DNA of 64,000 nt from Saccharospirillaceae bacterium (GCA_021208685.1 JAJOJJ010000011.1:62001-126000), one strand, 5' to 3'; positions 16,457 through 26,983 are shown, counted from the stretch's first letter. Numbers and translations: made by a program. The notes: generated by a model from the sequence alone, not told the origin.

Positions 16457-19042
16457 ATGCGTATGGATCGGTTGACCACCAGTCTGCAGAACGCTCTGGC
16501 TGAGAGTCAGAGTCTGGCACTGGGGCAGGATCATAATCAGATTGATACCGTTCACCTGTTACTGGCATTGCTCGAACAGCCGAGCAGCTCGGTGAAAGAT
16601 GTGGTGCGCCGCTGCGGTGCCAATGTGGTTGAGCTTGGTCGCGCGCTGCGCGCGCTGCTGGATGAGCAGCCCAAAGTCAGCAGCCCGGACGGCAATATTC
16701 AGCTGGCACCGGAGCTGGGCCGTCTGCTGAATCTGGCCGACAAAGAGTCTCAGAAGCGCGGCGACCAGTATGTGTCGAGTGAAGTGTTTCTGCTGGTGGC
16801 GCTGGACGATAAAAACAGCACCGGTAAAGCGCTGGCCGCTGCCGGGCTGAATAAAGACGGTGTGAATAAAGCCATTAATGACATGCGGGGAGGGGAAAGC
16901 GTGAAAGATGCCAACGCTGAAGATAACCGTCAGTCGCTGGACAAATACTGCATCGATTTAACCGAGCGTGCTGAAGCAGGCAAGCTGGACCCGGTGATTG
17001 GCCGCGATGACGAAATCCGCCGCACTATTCAGGTATTGCAGCGCCGTACCAAAAATAACCCGGTGCTGATCGGTGCACCGGGAGTGGGTAAAACGGCGGT
17101 TGTCGAAGGTCTGGCGCAGCGCATCGTTAATGGTGAAGTACCCGAAAACCTCAAGCATAAGCGCATACTGTCGCTGGATATGGGTGCATTGGTGGCCGGG
17201 GCGAAATACCGTGGTGAATTTGAAGAGCGTTTAAAAGCCGTATTAAAAGACGTTACCAAGGCCGAAGGCAGCATCATTCTGTTTGTGGATGAACTGCATA
17301 CCATGGTCGGTGCCGGTAAAGGCGATGGTGCGATGGATGCTGGCAATATGCTCAAACCGGCGCTGGCGCGGGGGGAGTTGCACTGCGTGGGCGCGACCAC
17401 GCTGGATGAGTACCGTGAATTCATCGAGAAAGATGCAGCGCTGGAACGTCGTTTCCAGAAAGTGATGGTGGACGAACCGAGTGTGGAAGACTCCATCGCC
17501 ATTCTGCGTGGTCTGAAAGAACGCTACGAAGTGCATCATGGCGTGCAGATTACCGACAGCGCCATTATTGCGGCGGCCAAACTGTCGCAGCGCTATATCC
17601 CGGATCGTCGTTTGCCGGATAAAGCCATTGATCTGGTGGATGAAGCGGCATCGGTTATCCGTATGGAAATCGACTCCAAACCGCAGGAAATGGACAAACT
17701 TGAACGGCGTTTGATTCAGCTGAAAATCGAGCGTGAAGCCCTGCGTAAAGAAAAAGACGAAGCGGCGAAAAAACGTCTGAGCGATCTCAACGAAGAGATC
17801 AATAAAGCCGGACGCGCTTACGTCGAGCTGGAAGAGGTCTGGAAGAAAGAAAAAGCCCTGCTTGAAGGTGCCAGTAAATCGAAAGAACAGCTGGAACAGG
17901 CAAAAATCGAAATGGAAGCCGCACGCCGTGCCGGTGACTTGCAACGCATGTCCGAGTTGCAGTACGGCCGTATTCCGGAGCTGGAAAAGCAACTGGCAGC
18001 AGCGGCCGAGGCGGAAACCTCCGGTAAGCAGGAATTTACCCTGCTGCGCAATAAAGTGACCGAAGACGAAATTGCCGAAGTAGTGTCCAAGTGGACCGGT
18101 GTGCCGGTGAGCAAAATGCTCGAAGGTGAGCGTGAAAAACTGCTGCGTATGGAAGACGTGCTGCACGATTCGGTGGTGGGGCAGGATCAGGCTATTGCTG
18201 CCGTATCCAACGCGGTGCGCCGCTCCCGTGCCGGGTTGTCTGATCCGAACCGGCCCAATGGTTCGTTCCTGTTCTTAGGGCCAACCGGTGTCGGTAAGAC
18301 CGAGCTGTGCAAGGCGCTGGCAACCTTCCTGTTCGACAGCAAAGACGCCATGGTGCGCATTGATATGTCGGAATACATGGAGAAACACTCCGTGGCCCGT
18401 TTAATCGGTGCACCTCCGGGCTATGTGGGGTACGAAGAAGGGGGGCTGCTGACCGAAGCAGTACGGCGTAAACCGTATTCCGTGATTTTGCTGGATGAGG
18501 TGGAAAAAGCACATCCGGATGTGTTCAACATTCTGCTGCAGGTACTGGATGATGGTCAGCTGACCGATGGTCAGGGACGCCGGGTCGACTTTAAAAATAC
18601 CGTACTGGTGATGACCTCGAACCTGGGCTCGGATGTGATTCAGAGCATGTTTGCCGATAAGCCCTACGAGGAAATGCGTGATGCCGTGATGGAGATTGTC
18701 GGCAGCCATTTCCGTCCGGAATTTATTAACCGGATCGATGAGGCGGTGGTGTTCCATCCGCTGCTGAAAGATCAGATCCGCGGCATTGCTGATATTCAGC
18801 TGGATCTGCTGCGTGGCCGCCTGAAAGAGCGCGATCTGGCCTTTGAGATGAGCGATGCGGCCATCAGCAAGCTGGTGGATGTGGGCTATGATCCGGTGTT
18901 TGGCGCACGGCCATTAAAGCGTGCGATTCAGCGCTGGATCGAAAACCCGCTGGCGCAGGATATTCTGGCGGGTAAATTCCTGCCGGGAAGCACCATTGTC
19001 GCCGATGTTGATCATGACCAGCTGGTTTTCCGTGCGGGTTAA
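16457..19042 (+). CDS. clpB: ATP-dependent chaperone ClpB
   Basis: ClpB is the hexameric AAA+ disaggregase that works with DnaK to pull proteins out of aggregates. The 861-residue protein has the N-domain (about 1-145), AAA-1 with Walker [14 protein letters not shown] near 205, the long coiled-coil M domain (about 400-525), and AAA-2 with Walker [12 protein letters not shown] near 605. Length equals the family norm. A TTG two codons upstream is in frame, but AGGAGA (16445-16450) is spaced 6 nt from the ATG at 16457, so I use that. It is a single-gene unit with a heat-shock-like promoter and a terminator. Confidence 0.97.
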   Translation: MRMDRLTTSLQNALAESQSLALGQDHNQIDTVHLLLALLEQPSSSVKDVVRRCGANVVELGRALRALLDEQPKVSSPDGNIQLAPELGRLLNLADKESQKRGDQYVSSEVFLLVALDDKNSTGKALAAAGLNKDGVNKAINDMRGGESVKDANAEDNRQSLDKYCIDLTERAEAGKLDPVIGRDDEIRRTIQVLQRRTKNNPVLIGAPGVGKTAVVEGLAQRIVNGEVPENLKHKRILSLDMGALVAGAKYRGEFEERLKAVLKDVTKAEGSIILFVDELHTMVGAGKGDGAMDAGNMLKPALARGELHCVGATTLDEYREFIEKDAALERRFQKVMVDEPSVEDSIAILRGLKERYEVHHGVQITDSAIIAAAKLSQRYIPDRRLPDKAIDLVDEAASVIRMEIDSKPQEMDKLERRLIQLKIEREALRKEKDEAAKKRLSDLNEEINKAGRAYVELEEVWKKEKALLEGASKSKEQLEQAKIEMEAARRAGDLQRMSELQYGRIPELEKQLAAAAEAETSGKQEFTLLRNKVTEDEIAEVVSKWTGVPVSKMLEGEREKLLRMEDVLHDSVVGQDQAIAAVSNAVRRSRAGLSDPNRPNGSFLFLGPTGVGKTELCKALATFLFDSKDAMVRIDMSEYMEKHSVARLIGAPPGYVGYEEGGLLTEAVRRKPYSVILLDEVEKAHPDVFNILLQVLDDGQLTDGQGRRVDFKNTVLVMTSNLGSDVIQSMFADKPYEEMRDAVMEIVGSHFRPEFINRIDEAVVFHPLLKDQIRGIADIQLDLLRGRLKERDLAFEMSDAAISKLVDVGYDPVFGARPLKRAIQRWIENPLAQDILAGKFLPGSTIVADVDHDQLVFRAG

Positions 19043-19079
19043 GTTCCGAGCCGGTTAGGCAGGCAATTGTCTGCACCAC

Positions 19080-19116
19080 ACAACCCCCGTTACAGTCTCT
19101 GTTGCGGGGGTTTTGT
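19080..19116 (+). terminator. rho-independent terminator of clpB
   Basis: GC-rich stem aacccccg/cgggggtt (19082-19089, 19105-19112) runs into TTTTG, 40 bp after the clpB stop. Confidence 0.85.
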
Positions 19117-19178
19117 GTATACTGCGCTCAGTTTTATGTTTGCCCTATGAATGCAATTGTTATGGAGGACGGATCGTG

Positions 19179-19616
19179 ATGCGTCGTGTACTAAAACCCT
19201 CTCTGCTGCTGGCCGGCCTGACGATGGCATTGACTGCCTGCACCACCGTGATGCCGCTCAGTCTGCCACTCAGCACCATGGATCAATGTGCCGCAGAACC
19301 GGGAGTCAGCCTGCGCTTCAATGCCCTGACCATCGCTCTGGGAGAACGTCCGCATACCGGCTATGGCATTGATCTGGTGGGGCAGCAGCAGGATGACGGC
19401 GATTATCAGCTGATCTTCCGTGAGCGCTATCCCGCCCCTGACAGGCAATACGCTCAGGTGATGACCTCCCCCTGCCTGCAAGTGATTCTGCCCGCTGGCT
19501 GGCAGCATCTGACCGTGACTGACCAGCTCAGCGGCCAGGAATGGACGTTTACTCCGCAGGACCCGATGAACAAGCAGCCTTCACGCACCCTGCAGGCGCC
19601 TGTGATCGTCCCATGA
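19179..19616 (+). CDS. small lipoprotein of unknown function
   Basis: A 145-residue predicted lipoprotein: the signal peptide [21 protein letters not shown] ends in an LTAC lipobox. The mature part shows no domain I recognise. GGAGG lies 10 nt before the ATG at 19179 and 7 nt before an adjacent in-frame GTG at 19176, so either may be used. Its stop overlaps the ruvC start (ATGA), so it is likely the first gene of the ruvCAB transcript and translationally coupled to it. Confidence 0.75.
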   Translation: MRRVLKPSLLLAGLTMALTACTTVMPLSLPLSTMDQCAAEPGVSLRFNALTIALGERPHTGYGIDLVGQQQDDGDYQLIFRERYPAPDRQYAQVMTSPCLQVILPAGWQHLTVTDQLSGQEWTFTPQDPMNKQPSRTLQAPVIVP

Positions 19617-20128
19617 TTATTCTCGGCATTGACCCGGGATCACGCACGACCGGTTTTGGTGTGATCCGTCGTACGGGGCAGAAAATTGAGTACATCGTCA
19701 GCGGTTGCATCCGCACCGGCGAAGGGGAATTGCCCGGTCGGCTGAAAAAAATCTACGACGGTGTCAGCGAGTTAATCACAACCTACCACCCCCAACAGTT
19801 TGCCATTGAGCAGGTGTTTATGGGCAAAAACGCCGACTCCGCATTAAAGCTCGGCCAGGCCCGGGGCGTGGCGATTGTGGCGGCGGTGCAGCAGGGGTTG
19901 CCGGTGGCTGAATATGCGCCGCGTACCATTAAACAGGCGGTGGTCGGCAAAGGCGGGGCGGCGAAAGAGCAGGTACAGCATATGGTGCAGTATCTGTTGA
20001 AACTGCCCGGTATTCCCCAGGCGGATGCTGCAGATGCGCTGGCCATTGCCATCTGTCATGCCCATACCAGCGCCAGCCTGATGGCTCAGGCCGGTGTGAA
20101 AGGGGTGACCCGGGGACGGATGCGCTAG
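19613..20128 (+). CDS. ruvC: Holliday junction resolvase RuvC
   Basis: RuvC cuts Holliday junctions symmetrically during recombinational repair. The 172-residue protein has the RNase H-like fold motifs: Asp7 in GIDPGSR, Glu in AIEQVFM near 67, and the [13 protein letters not shown] block near 140 holding the last two acidic ligands. It overlaps the preceding lipoprotein stop by 4 bp and is followed by ruvA after 85 bp. Confidence 0.97.
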   Translation: MIILGIDPGSRTTGFGVIRRTGQKIEYIVSGCIRTGEGELPGRLKKIYDGVSELITTYHPQQFAIEQVFMGKNADSALKLGQARGVAIVAAVQQGLPVAEYAPRTIKQAVVGKGGAAKEQVQHMVQYLLKLPGIPQADAADALAIAICHAHTSASLMAQAGVKGVTRGRMR

Positions 20129-20213
20129 CGCCCTGACCGATACCTTCCATTGAGCCGCCCCGGTCATACTGGTAGGCTAGGCCGCTTTCCAGTTATGCAG
20201 TCAGAACGCAATC

Positions 20214-20825
20214 ATGATCGGACGATTACAGGGCGTTATCCTTGAAAAACAGGCACCGGAACTGCTGCTCGACGTCAACGGCGTCGGCTATGAGATTCAG
20301 GCGCCGATCTCCACCTTTGCCATGCTTGGCAAAACCGGCACACAGGCCGTGCTCTATACCCACCTCGCCATCCGCGAAGATGCGCATCAGTTATATGGCT
20401 TCAGTGATAAAAGCCAGCGCACGCTGTTCCGTACGCTGATCAAAGTCAGTGGTGTAGGCCCCAAACTCGCGCTGGCGATTTTATCCGGAATGGATGTCCA
20501 TGCGTTTGCCGTCTGCGTGCATAACGAAGATGTGGCGGCACTGACCAAATTACCCGGTGTTGGTAAGAAAACAGCAGAGCGCTTAATTGTTGAAATGCGT
20601 GACCGACTGATTGAATGGCAAGCTCCGGCACCTCTGTGGGCTGCCGTCGATAATGCCGAAAAAGCGTCTCAGGATAACCTCTTGCGCGAAGCAGAAAGTG
20701 CGTTGGTGGCATTGGGTTACAAACCGCAGGATGCCGCCAGAATGCTGAATAAAGTCAGTGCCGGTGTCGACAGTGCGGAAGAAATGATCCGTCTGGCGCT
20801 GCGCAGCACGCTGGGCTCTCAATAA
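20214..20825 (+). CDS. ruvA: Holliday junction DNA helicase subunit RuvA
   Basis: RuvA binds the four-way junction and loads RuvB. The 203-residue protein shows domain I (MIGRLQGVILEKQ), helix-hairpin-helix motifs VSGVGPKLALAIL near 80 and LPGVGKKTAERLI near 115, and a C-terminal RuvB-binding domain III (ALVALGYKPQDA near 165). It is 8 bp upstream of ruvB. Confidence 0.97.
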   Translation: MIGRLQGVILEKQAPELLLDVNGVGYEIQAPISTFAMLGKTGTQAVLYTHLAIREDAHQLYGFSDKSQRTLFRTLIKVSGVGPKLALAILSGMDVHAFAVCVHNEDVAALTKLPGVGKKTAERLIVEMRDRLIEWQAPAPLWAAVDNAEKASQDNLLREAESALVALGYKPQDAARMLNKVSAGVDSAEEMIRLALRSTLGSQ

Positions 20826-20833
20826 GGTGATCC

Positions 20834-21859
20834 ATGATCGAAACTGACCGCTTTATCAGCCCTCAACTGCAACCGGCTGAAGAACATCAGGACCGGGCTA
20901 TTCGGCCTAAATTGCTGAGTGATTATATTGGCCAGCCCCATGTCCGTGAGCAGATGGAGATATTTATCGGCGCGGCCCGGGCGCGTAACGAAGCGCTGGA
21001 TCATACGCTGGTGTTCGGCCCGCCCGGTCTGGGAAAAACCACACTGGCGAATATTATTGCTGAAGAAATGGGCGTGGCGATTAAATCCACCTCCGGGCCG
21101 GTGTTGGAAAAAGCCGGTGATCTGGCGGCCCTGCTGACCAACCTTGAAGAAGGCGACGTACTCTTTATCGATGAAATTCACCGCCTCAGCCCGGCGGTGG
21201 AGGAAGTGCTGTATCCGGCGATGGAGGATTATCAGCTGGATATTATGGTCGGTGAAGGTCCGGCAGCCCGCTCAATTAAAATTGATCTTCCACCTTTTAC
21301 CCTGGTTGGAGCGACCACCCGTGCGGGTCTGCTGACCTCGCCACTGCGTGACCGCTTCGGCATTGTGCAGCGTCTGGAATTTTATAATATCGCCGATCTG
21401 ACCCACATCGTGTCGCGCTCCGGGCGTCTGATGCAGCTGGATGTGGATGAACAAGGTGCCAAAGAAATTGCCCGCCGTGCCCGCGGAACGCCGCGTATTG
21501 CTAACCGTCTGTTACGCCGGGTGCGTGATTACGCTCAGGTAAGAGGCGATGGCACGGTCAATCATGCCTGTGCCGATGCGGCGCTGAATATGCTCAACGT
21601 GGATATGCAGGGCTTCGATCATATGGACCGTCGTCTGCTGCTGACGCTGCTGGAAAAGTACGATGGTGGCCCGGCGGGCGTTGACAGTCTGGCGGCTTCC
21701 ATTGGTGAAGAACGTGACACCATTGAAGACGTACTGGAACCTTACTTAATGCAGCAAGGCTATATCACCCGCACACCGCGTGGACGTATGGCGACCAAAC
21801 TGGCCTATCTGCATTTTGGTCTGGATTTACCGGCCCGCTTTCATCAGGATGCGCCGTAA
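20834..21859 (+). CDS. ruvB: Holliday junction DNA helicase motor RuvB
   Basis: RuvB is the AAA+ motor that drives branch migration. The 341-residue protein has Walker [12 protein letters not shown] near 65, Walker [10 protein letters not shown] near 115, sensor and arginine-finger region LRDRFG near 175, and a C-terminal winged helix with RTPRGRMAT near 315. The next gene starts 1 bp after its stop. Confidence 0.98.
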   Translation: MIETDRFISPQLQPAEEHQDRAIRPKLLSDYIGQPHVREQMEIFIGAARARNEALDHTLVFGPPGLGKTTLANIIAEEMGVAIKSTSGPVLEKAGDLAALLTNLEEGDVLFIDEIHRLSPAVEEVLYPAMEDYQLDIMVGEGPAARSIKIDLPPFTLVGATTRAGLLTSPLRDRFGIVQRLEFYNIADLTHIVSRSGRLMQLDVDEQGAKEIARRARGTPRIANRLLRRVRDYAQVRGDGTVNHACADAALNMLNVDMQGFDHMDRRLLLTLLEKYDGGPAGVDSLAASIGEERDTIEDVLEPYLMQQGYITRTPRGRMATKLAYLHFGLDLPARFHQDAP

Positions 21860-21860
21860 C

Positions 21861-22331
21861 ATGGCATTTACCTGGCCACTGCGGGTGTATATCGAAGACA
21901 CCGATGCCGGAGGCATTGTCTATTACGCCAATTATTTCCGTTTTATGGAGCGCGCCCGCAGTGAGTGGTTGCGGGCGTTAGGCTACGGTCAGGAACAATT
22001 ACGTCATCAGAATGTGATATTTGTTGTGCGTGAAGTTCAGGCCAAATACCTGAGCCCGGCCCGTCTGGATGATGAACTTCTGGTGTCGGTAGCCGTCGAA
22101 CAAAGCCGCAAAGCCAGTCTGCTTCTGAGTCAGAAAGTCTGGCGCAAACCGGCAGAAGAACGCCCGGATGCCGCAGGGCCACAGGACTATCTGGCAGAGG
22201 CGCTGATCACCATCGCCTGCATTACCCAGACCGGGCGTCCGCAGGCCGTACCGGCCGAAATACTCAAGCGGATGACGGCAGGGGCCGCTTATCCGTCCGA
22301 ACCTAATGATGAATCTCAGGAGCCGTTGTGA
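21861..22331 (+). CDS. ybgC: Tol-Pal system acyl-CoA thioesterase YbgC
   Basis: A 156-residue hot-dog thioesterase that begins the conserved tol-pal cluster. The catalytic motif is YIEDTDAGGIVYYANYFRF (Asp near 16). E. coli YbgC acts on short or long acyl-CoA and contacts acyl carrier protein; its link with Tol-Pal is still unclear. The start lies 1 bp after the ruvB stop and the end overlaps the tolQ start (GTGA), so the ruv and tol blocks are probably read through. Confidence 0.93.
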   Translation: MAFTWPLRVYIEDTDAGGIVYYANYFRFMERARSEWLRALGYGQEQLRHQNVIFVVREVQAKYLSPARLDDELLVSVAVEQSRKASLLLSQKVWRKPAEERPDAAGPQDYLAEALITIACITQTGRPQAVPAEILKRMTAGAAYPSEPNDESQEPL

Positions 22332-23047
22332 ACGAGTCTGTGTCTATTTTTTCGCTGATTATCAACGCCAGTTTTGTGGTGCAATTAGTGATGCTGATGT
22401 TGCTGGCCGCGTCGGTCATGAGCTGGGTCGTGATTGTGCAGCGCACCCGTTTGCTGGCAGCCAGCCGAGAGCAGTTGCACGACTTTGAGGAGCGCTTCTG
22501 GTCGGGAGTGGATCTCAATGATCTGTACCGTGAGTGCCAGCAGAAAGCCGTCCCCAGTGCGGTTGAAAATGTTTTCATGGCGGGCCTGAAAGAATTCGGC
22601 AAAATGCGTCAGCAAAATACCAATGACCCCGATGCGGTGATGGCCGGTGTACAGCGTGCGATGCGAATTGCCATTACCCGCGAATCGGAATTGCTGGATA
22701 CCCATCTGCCATTTCTGGCAACCGTCGGCTCTACCAGCCCGTATATCGGCCTGTTCGGTACGGTGTGGGGCATCATGCATTCTTTCCAGGGCTTAGCCAG
22801 TGTAAAGCAGGCCACCATCGCGACCGTTGCACCGGGTATTTCTGAAGCGCTGGTGGCAACGGCAATGGGTCTTCTCGCGGCCATTCCTGCGGTGATTTTT
22901 TACAACCGCTTTGCCAGCCGGGTTGATCAGACCATCACCGGTATGCACACCTTTGCTGATGAATTCTCGTCATTGCTCTACCGTCAGGCGCATAAAATTC
23001 AGCAAGCGGTGAAAGCAGAAGAGAAAAAGGCGGCGGAGAACAAATAA
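22328..23047 (+). CDS. tolQ: Tol-Pal system proton-channel subunit TolQ
   Basis: TolQ forms, with TolR, the inner-membrane proton motor that energises TolA during outer-membrane constriction. The 239-residue MotA/ExbB-type protein has membrane helices at about 15-37, 135-157 and 170-192, with the conserved TVGSTSPYIGLFGTVWGIM at about 136-155. A GTG start at 22328 with AGGAG 5 nt upstream overlaps the ybgC stop by 4 bp. Confidence 0.97.
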   Translation: MNESVSIFSLIINASFVVQLVMLMLLAASVMSWVVIVQRTRLLAASREQLHDFEERFWSGVDLNDLYRECQQKAVPSAVENVFMAGLKEFGKMRQQNTNDPDAVMAGVQRAMRIAITRESELLDTHLPFLATVGSTSPYIGLFGTVWGIMHSFQGLASVKQATIATVAPGISEALVATAMGLLAAIPAVIFYNRFASRVDQTITGMHTFADEFSSLLYRQAHKIQQAVKAEEKKAAENK

Positions 23048-23496
23048 TGGAACCCATGGCTCCTCCCGCTGCCAAGCGCCGGCCAATGGCCGAAATTAAT
23101 GTGGTGCCCTACATCGATGTGATGCTGGTGCTGCTGATTATTTTTATGGTGACAGCGCCGATGCTGGTGCAAAGCGTGCCGGTCAATCTGCCGGAAGTGG
23201 ACGCCACGCCCACTGAAATTGAGCCGGATGACAGCACCATTATTGTCTCGGTCAATGAGCGCGGCGTGTATTTTATTGAGCGTGATGAAGGTCAGCCCAC
23301 AGCCATGACGCTGGGCGAAATTCAGGACTACGCGCAGAAAATTATCGGTGCTGTACCGGAAACCCGCCTGATGATCCGCGGTGATGAAGCCGTTCCCTAC
23401 GGTAAAGTCGTCGCGCTGATGGGAGGGCTGCAGAGTGTGGGTATTCATAATGTTGGCCTGATTACCGAAGCGCCGGACCCGGAGGCTCGCCGCTGA
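23047..23496 (+). CDS. tolR: Tol-Pal system motor subunit TolR
   Basis: A 149-residue ExbD/TolR protein with one membrane helix (about 20-40). The proton-carrying Asp lies in VVPYIDVMLVLLIIFMV. The rest is periplasmic, and the C-terminal region contains the MIRGDEAVPYGKVV segment typical of TolR. It starts on the last base of the tolQ stop. Confidence 0.96.
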   Translation: MEPMAPPAAKRRPMAEINVVPYIDVMLVLLIIFMVTAPMLVQSVPVNLPEVDATPTEIEPDDSTIIVSVNERGVYFIERDEGQPTAMTLGEIQDYAQKIIGAVPETRLMIRGDEAVPYGKVVALMGGLQSVGIHNVGLITEAPDPEARR

Positions 23497-23497
23497 T

Positions 23498-24319
23498 ATG
23501 AGCTGGCTGAATCCGGAACGGTACTCGCTGCCGATGGTGGTATCCGTGGGGCTGCATATTCTGGTGGCGTCACTGTTTTTGCTTGAATGGCCAGAGGAAC
23601 GCCGCGTTCCGGAACCTGTGCCACCGCATGTGGTTGCCACCGTGGTGCAGGTAGAAAGTGCCGCAGAAAAGCAGCGAAAGCAGGAAGCAGAAAAACAGAA
23701 AAAGCGTCAGGAGCTTGCGGCCAGACGCGAGGCAGAACGCAAGAAAAAACTGGCTGAGCAGAAAAAGCGTGAAGCCGAGCAAAAGAAACAACAGGCTGCT
23801 GCGAAAAAACGCGAACAGGAAAAGGCGTTAAAAGAAAAAGCGCTGGCCGAAAAACAGGCCAAAGAGAAAGCCGCCAAAGACAAGGCCATCAAAGAAAAAG
23901 CAGCAGAGCAGGCAAAACTGCAAGCCGCTCAGGAGCAGGCCTTACTGGAACAGATGGCGCAGGAACAGGCTGCTGAGGAATTAAAAGAACAGCAGGAAGC
24001 CAAAATTCAGGCGGAACGGGCTGCTTCGCTGACGCAGGATTTTACCGATCAGATAAAAGCCCGCGTTGAATCCGTGTGGCGTTATCCGCCAGCCGTGAAT
24101 GCCAGCCAGGAAGTAGAGGTGCGGATCACTCTGGTACCGACCGGGCAGGTGATTCAGGTTCAGATTACCAAAAGCAGTGGCAATGCAGCACTGGACCGCT
24201 CCGTTGAACAAGCGGTTTATAAAGCCTCACCGCTGCCGGTGCCAAACGATGTGCGGGTCTTTGAAAACAATTTCCGCAGCTTTTTAATAAAATTCAGACC
24301 GGAGAATGCAACGTGGTAA
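23498..24319 (+). CDS. tolA: Tol-Pal system tether TolA
   Basis: TolA spans the periplasm and links the TolQR motor to TolB and Pal. The 273-residue protein has an N-terminal membrane helix (about 13-30), a long Lys/Ala/Glu-rich helical domain (about 45-175, with many KAKE-type repeats), and a C-terminal TonB-like domain (about 180-270, VRITLVPTGQVIQVQITKSSG). Domain order fits; it is shorter than E. coli TolA because the helical region is shorter. Confidence 0.94.
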   Translation: MSWLNPERYSLPMVVSVGLHILVASLFLLEWPEERRVPEPVPPHVVATVVQVESAAEKQRKQEAEKQKKRQELAARREAERKKKLAEQKKREAEQKKQQAAAKKREQEKALKEKALAEKQAKEKAAKDKAIKEKAAEQAKLQAAQEQALLEQMAQEQAAEELKEQQEAKIQAERAASLTQDFTDQIKARVESVWRYPPAVNASQEVEVRITLVPTGQVIQVQITKSSGNAALDRSVEQAVYKASPLPVPNDVRVFENNFRSFLIKFRPENATW

Positions 24320-25593
24320 AGCACAGTTTGATTGTCCTGATGTGGCTGCTCGCCAGCCTGAGTCAGGCCGAGTTATTAATTGAAGTCACTCAGGGGAAGC
24401 AGAGCGCGATTCCGGTTGCAGTGGTGCCTTTCAGCTGGAACGGCAGTAGTCCTTTGCCGGAAGATATCAGCGCCATCGTCACTAATGATCTGGCCAGCAG
24501 TGGTTACTTCCGCACACTGGGAACCGCCAGCATGATCACTCAGCCGCATCAGCTCAACGAAGTGATTTACGCTGACTGGTCCCGTCTGAAACAGGATTTT
24601 GTGGTTATCGGTACGGTGGAGTTGCAGGCTGATGGCTATGCGGTGCAGTTTCATGTGCTGGATGTGCATCAGCAGGTCGAGATTTTGCGTCACCGGGTGA
24701 AAGGTAAAGCCTCGCAACTACGCGATCTGGCCCACTACATCAGCGACTTTATCTTTAAGAAACTCACCGGTGTACCGGGCGTGTTCTCCACCAAGCTGAT
24801 TTACGTGACCACCAACCGGGAACGTACCCGGTTTAATCTGAATTATGCCGATGCCGATGGCGCCCGTGAGCAACTGATCTACAGCTCCAGGCATCCGATT
24901 ATTTCCCCGGCCTGGTCACCGGATGCGAAAAAAGTGGCCTATGTGTCGTTTGAAAATGGCCGCAGTGAAATCTTCTTTCAGGAGCTGGCTACCGGTAAGC
25001 GTGAGCGGGTCGTGGCTTTTGATGGTTCCAACAGTGCGCCGGCATTTTCACCGGACGGAACCCGTCTGGCATTTGTCTTATCGACACTGGGAAATCCGGA
25101 TATTTATGTGATGGATCTTGCGACACGTAAGACCGAGCGGATGACCGATCATTACGCGATTGATACCGAGCCTCAATGGGATGTGGATGGACGTCATCTG
25201 TTCTTTACCTCCAGCCGTGCCGGCGGTCCTCAGGTTTATAAGCTGGACACTGCGAACAAACAGATTCAGCGTGTGACCTTTGAAGGCAGTTACAATGCCC
25301 GGGCGCGGATTACCGCTGATGGCCGCAAATTGGTGTATGTTCACAGGGCTAATGACCGCTTCCATATTGCCTCTCAGGATATTAAAAGCGGATTGGTGAA
25401 CATTCTTACCAGTGAGACGGAATTGGATGAGTCTCCTAGTGTTGCACCCAACGGAAGTATGATAATTTATGCAGCGAGTGAAGCTGATCGCAGCATTCTG
25501 GCTGCTGTATCAGTGGATGGGGACGTTAAATTCCGCTTACCATCTAAATACGGTGACGTCAGGGAGCCTGCTTGGTCGCCTATTTTCCAATAA
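24313..25593 (+). CDS. tolB: Tol-Pal system translocation protein TolB
   Basis: A periplasmic protein that binds Pal and TolA. The 426-residue product has a signal peptide (about 1-19, cleaved after LSQA), an N-terminal alpha/beta domain (about 20-160), and a six-bladed beta-propeller made of WD40-like repeats (AWSPDAKKVAYVS, FSPDGTRLAFV and others). The start is GTG with GGAG 8 nt upstream, overlapping the tolA stop by 7 bp. Confidence 0.96.
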   Translation: MVKHSLIVLMWLLASLSQAELLIEVTQGKQSAIPVAVVPFSWNGSSPLPEDISAIVTNDLASSGYFRTLGTASMITQPHQLNEVIYADWSRLKQDFVVIGTVELQADGYAVQFHVLDVHQQVEILRHRVKGKASQLRDLAHYISDFIFKKLTGVPGVFSTKLIYVTTNRERTRFNLNYADADGAREQLIYSSRHPIISPAWSPDAKKVAYVSFENGRSEIFFQELATGKRERVVAFDGSNSAPAFSPDGTRLAFVLSTLGNPDIYVMDLATRKTERMTDHYAIDTEPQWDVDGRHLFFTSSRAGGPQVYKLDTANKQIQRVTFEGSYNARARITADGRKLVYVHRANDRFHIASQDIKSGLVNILTSETELDESPSVAPNGSMIIYAASEADRSILAAVSVDGDVKFRLPSKYGDVREPAWSPIFQ

Positions 25594-25624
25594 TTCAAAC
25601 TTACTATCGGACTGGAAGACTGTT

Positions 25625-26176
25625 ATGCAAACTACTGCACTGTACAAAACCTTAGGATTAGCCTTTGGCGCTATGTTGATTTCTGCCTGTGCAAGCAAGG
25701 GCGACGTAAATGAGGGTGCAGGTTCTACTGTTGCACCAACAGCAACTGAACAACAGGCCGAAGGTACCAACGCTGTTGAAAGCGCTGGCTTAAATGGCGA
25801 AGCTCTGCAAGCCGAAGCAAACGAAGCTCAGGCTGCACTGCGTGAACAAACCGTATTCTACTTTGACTTCGATCAGAGCACTCTGAAGAACGAAGGCAAA
25901 GCGGCCCTGATGGCTCATGCTGCATTCCTGGCGGCTAACCCGGCGGCTTCTGTTGTTCTGGAAGGTCACGCCGATGAGCGCGGTACCGTTGAGTACAACC
26001 TGGCTCTGGGTGAGCGTCGTTCTATGACGGTACGTCGCTTCCTGATGGCTAATGGTGCCAATGGTTCACAACTCAAAGTTGTAAGCTTCGGTGAAGAGCG
26101 TCCTGTGATGATGGGTCATGACGAAGGCTCTTACAGCAAGAACCGTCGCGTTGAAGTGAAATACCAGAGCCGTTAA
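25625..26176 (+). CDS. pal: peptidoglycan-associated lipoprotein Pal
   Basis: An outer-membrane lipoprotein that binds peptidoglycan and anchors the Tol-Pal complex. The 183-residue protein has a signal peptide with lipobox ISAC, a low-complexity Ala/Glu/Gln linker (about 25-75) and an OmpA-like domain (about 78-183) with FDFDQSTL and LEGHADERGTVEYNLALGERR. The reading frame is open for 156 bp further upstream inside tolB, but only the ATG at 25625 gives a signal peptide. Confidence 0.97.
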   Translation: MQTTALYKTLGLAFGAMLISACASKGDVNEGAGSTVAPTATEQQAEGTNAVESAGLNGEALQAEANEAQAALREQTVFYFDFDQSTLKNEGKAALMAHAAFLAANPAASVVLEGHADERGTVEYNLALGERRSMTVRRFLMANGANGSQLKVVSFGEERPVMMGHDEGSYSKNRRVEVKYQSR

Positions 26177-26955
26177 TGAAATCTGTCGTCCTGACCTTTG
26201 CGCTGGCTGCAGTAACGGCCAGCGCCAATGCGGATGATCAGTGGGTATCTGTTGGTGCGGCTCGTCCGGTCGCACCGGCAACCCAGAATACTCCGAACGA
26301 TTCTTCCGCCATGGCTGTTGTTAAAACACCGGCAAATATCCCTTCTTCTGTTGTTCCACCGGCGTCATCATCGTCCTTGTTGTCTGAAATGTCCTTGCAG
26401 ATGGAACAGATGCAATTGGAAATAGCAGAGTTGCGGGGGCGTCTGGAAGAGCAGGATAATCTTATCCGTCGAATGTCTCAGGAGCAGCAGGAGCGTTACC
26501 TGGATCTTGATCGCCGCATTGCTGCTTTATTAGCAGGAGGCTCACCGGCGGTTGTTCCGGCGGCCGTAGTGAAAGAATCGCCTGCCGATGCTTATAAAAA
26601 TGCGATGACGCTGGTGCGTGAAAAAAAATTCGCTGATGCCAATATTGCCTTCAATGATTTTGTGAAAAATTATCCTCAGGACCCATTGGTGGGCAATGCC
26701 CTGTACTGGTCGGGTGAGGTTTACCTTGTGCAGAGCGATTTGGATAAGGCGCTGGAAAATTTCAGAAAGGTTGTTGAGCAGTATGCTGATCATGATAAAG
26801 CCGCCGATGCGACCTATAAAATCGGAATTACATTGCATAAGAAAGGCGATGTGACGCAGGCAAAAGTTTGGCTGCAAAAAGTGATTGATCAGTATACCGG
26901 CAAAGCCGACGGCACGGTCAGACTGGCTAAATCCTATCTTGCAAAGCTTCCATGA
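26176..26955 (+). CDS. cpoB: Tol-Pal accessory protein CpoB (YbgF)
   Basis: CpoB coordinates peptidoglycan synthesis with outer-membrane constriction in E. coli. The 259-residue protein has a signal peptide (about 1-19), a trimerising coiled coil (about 70-115, LEMSLQMEQMQLEIAEL-type heptads) and C-terminal TPR repeats (about 135-258). The ATG overlaps the last base of the pal stop, and a terminator follows directly, so this ends the tol-pal transcript. Confidence 0.94.
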   Translation: MKSVVLTFALAAVTASANADDQWVSVGAARPVAPATQNTPNDSSAMAVVKTPANIPSSVVPPASSSSLLSEMSLQMEQMQLEIAELRGRLEEQDNLIRRMSQEQQERYLDLDRRIAALLAGGSPAVVPAAVVKESPADAYKNAMTLVREKKFADANIAFNDFVKNYPQDPLVGNALYWSGEVYLVQSDLDKALENFRKVVEQYADHDKAADATYKIGITLHKKGDVTQAKVWLQKVIDQYTGKADGTVRLAKSYLAKLP

Positions 26956-26983
26956 CGGGCCTTTTAAGGCCTGTTTTTCTTTC
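26956..26983 (+). terminator. terminator of the tol-pal operon
   Basis: Short stem cgggcc/ggcctg (26956-26961, 26968-26973, one G-U pair) followed by GTTTTTCTTT, immediately after the cpoB stop. Confidence 0.8.

Noticed and set aside
17243-18166. Minus-strand Phe-rich open frame inside clpB
   Set aside because: Its repeated Phe/His residues come from reading the charged Glu/Lys codons of ClpB backwards.
25469-25624. N-terminal extension of Pal inside tolB
   Set aside because: The lipoprotein signal begins at 25625, and the extension overlaps the essential TolB C-terminus.
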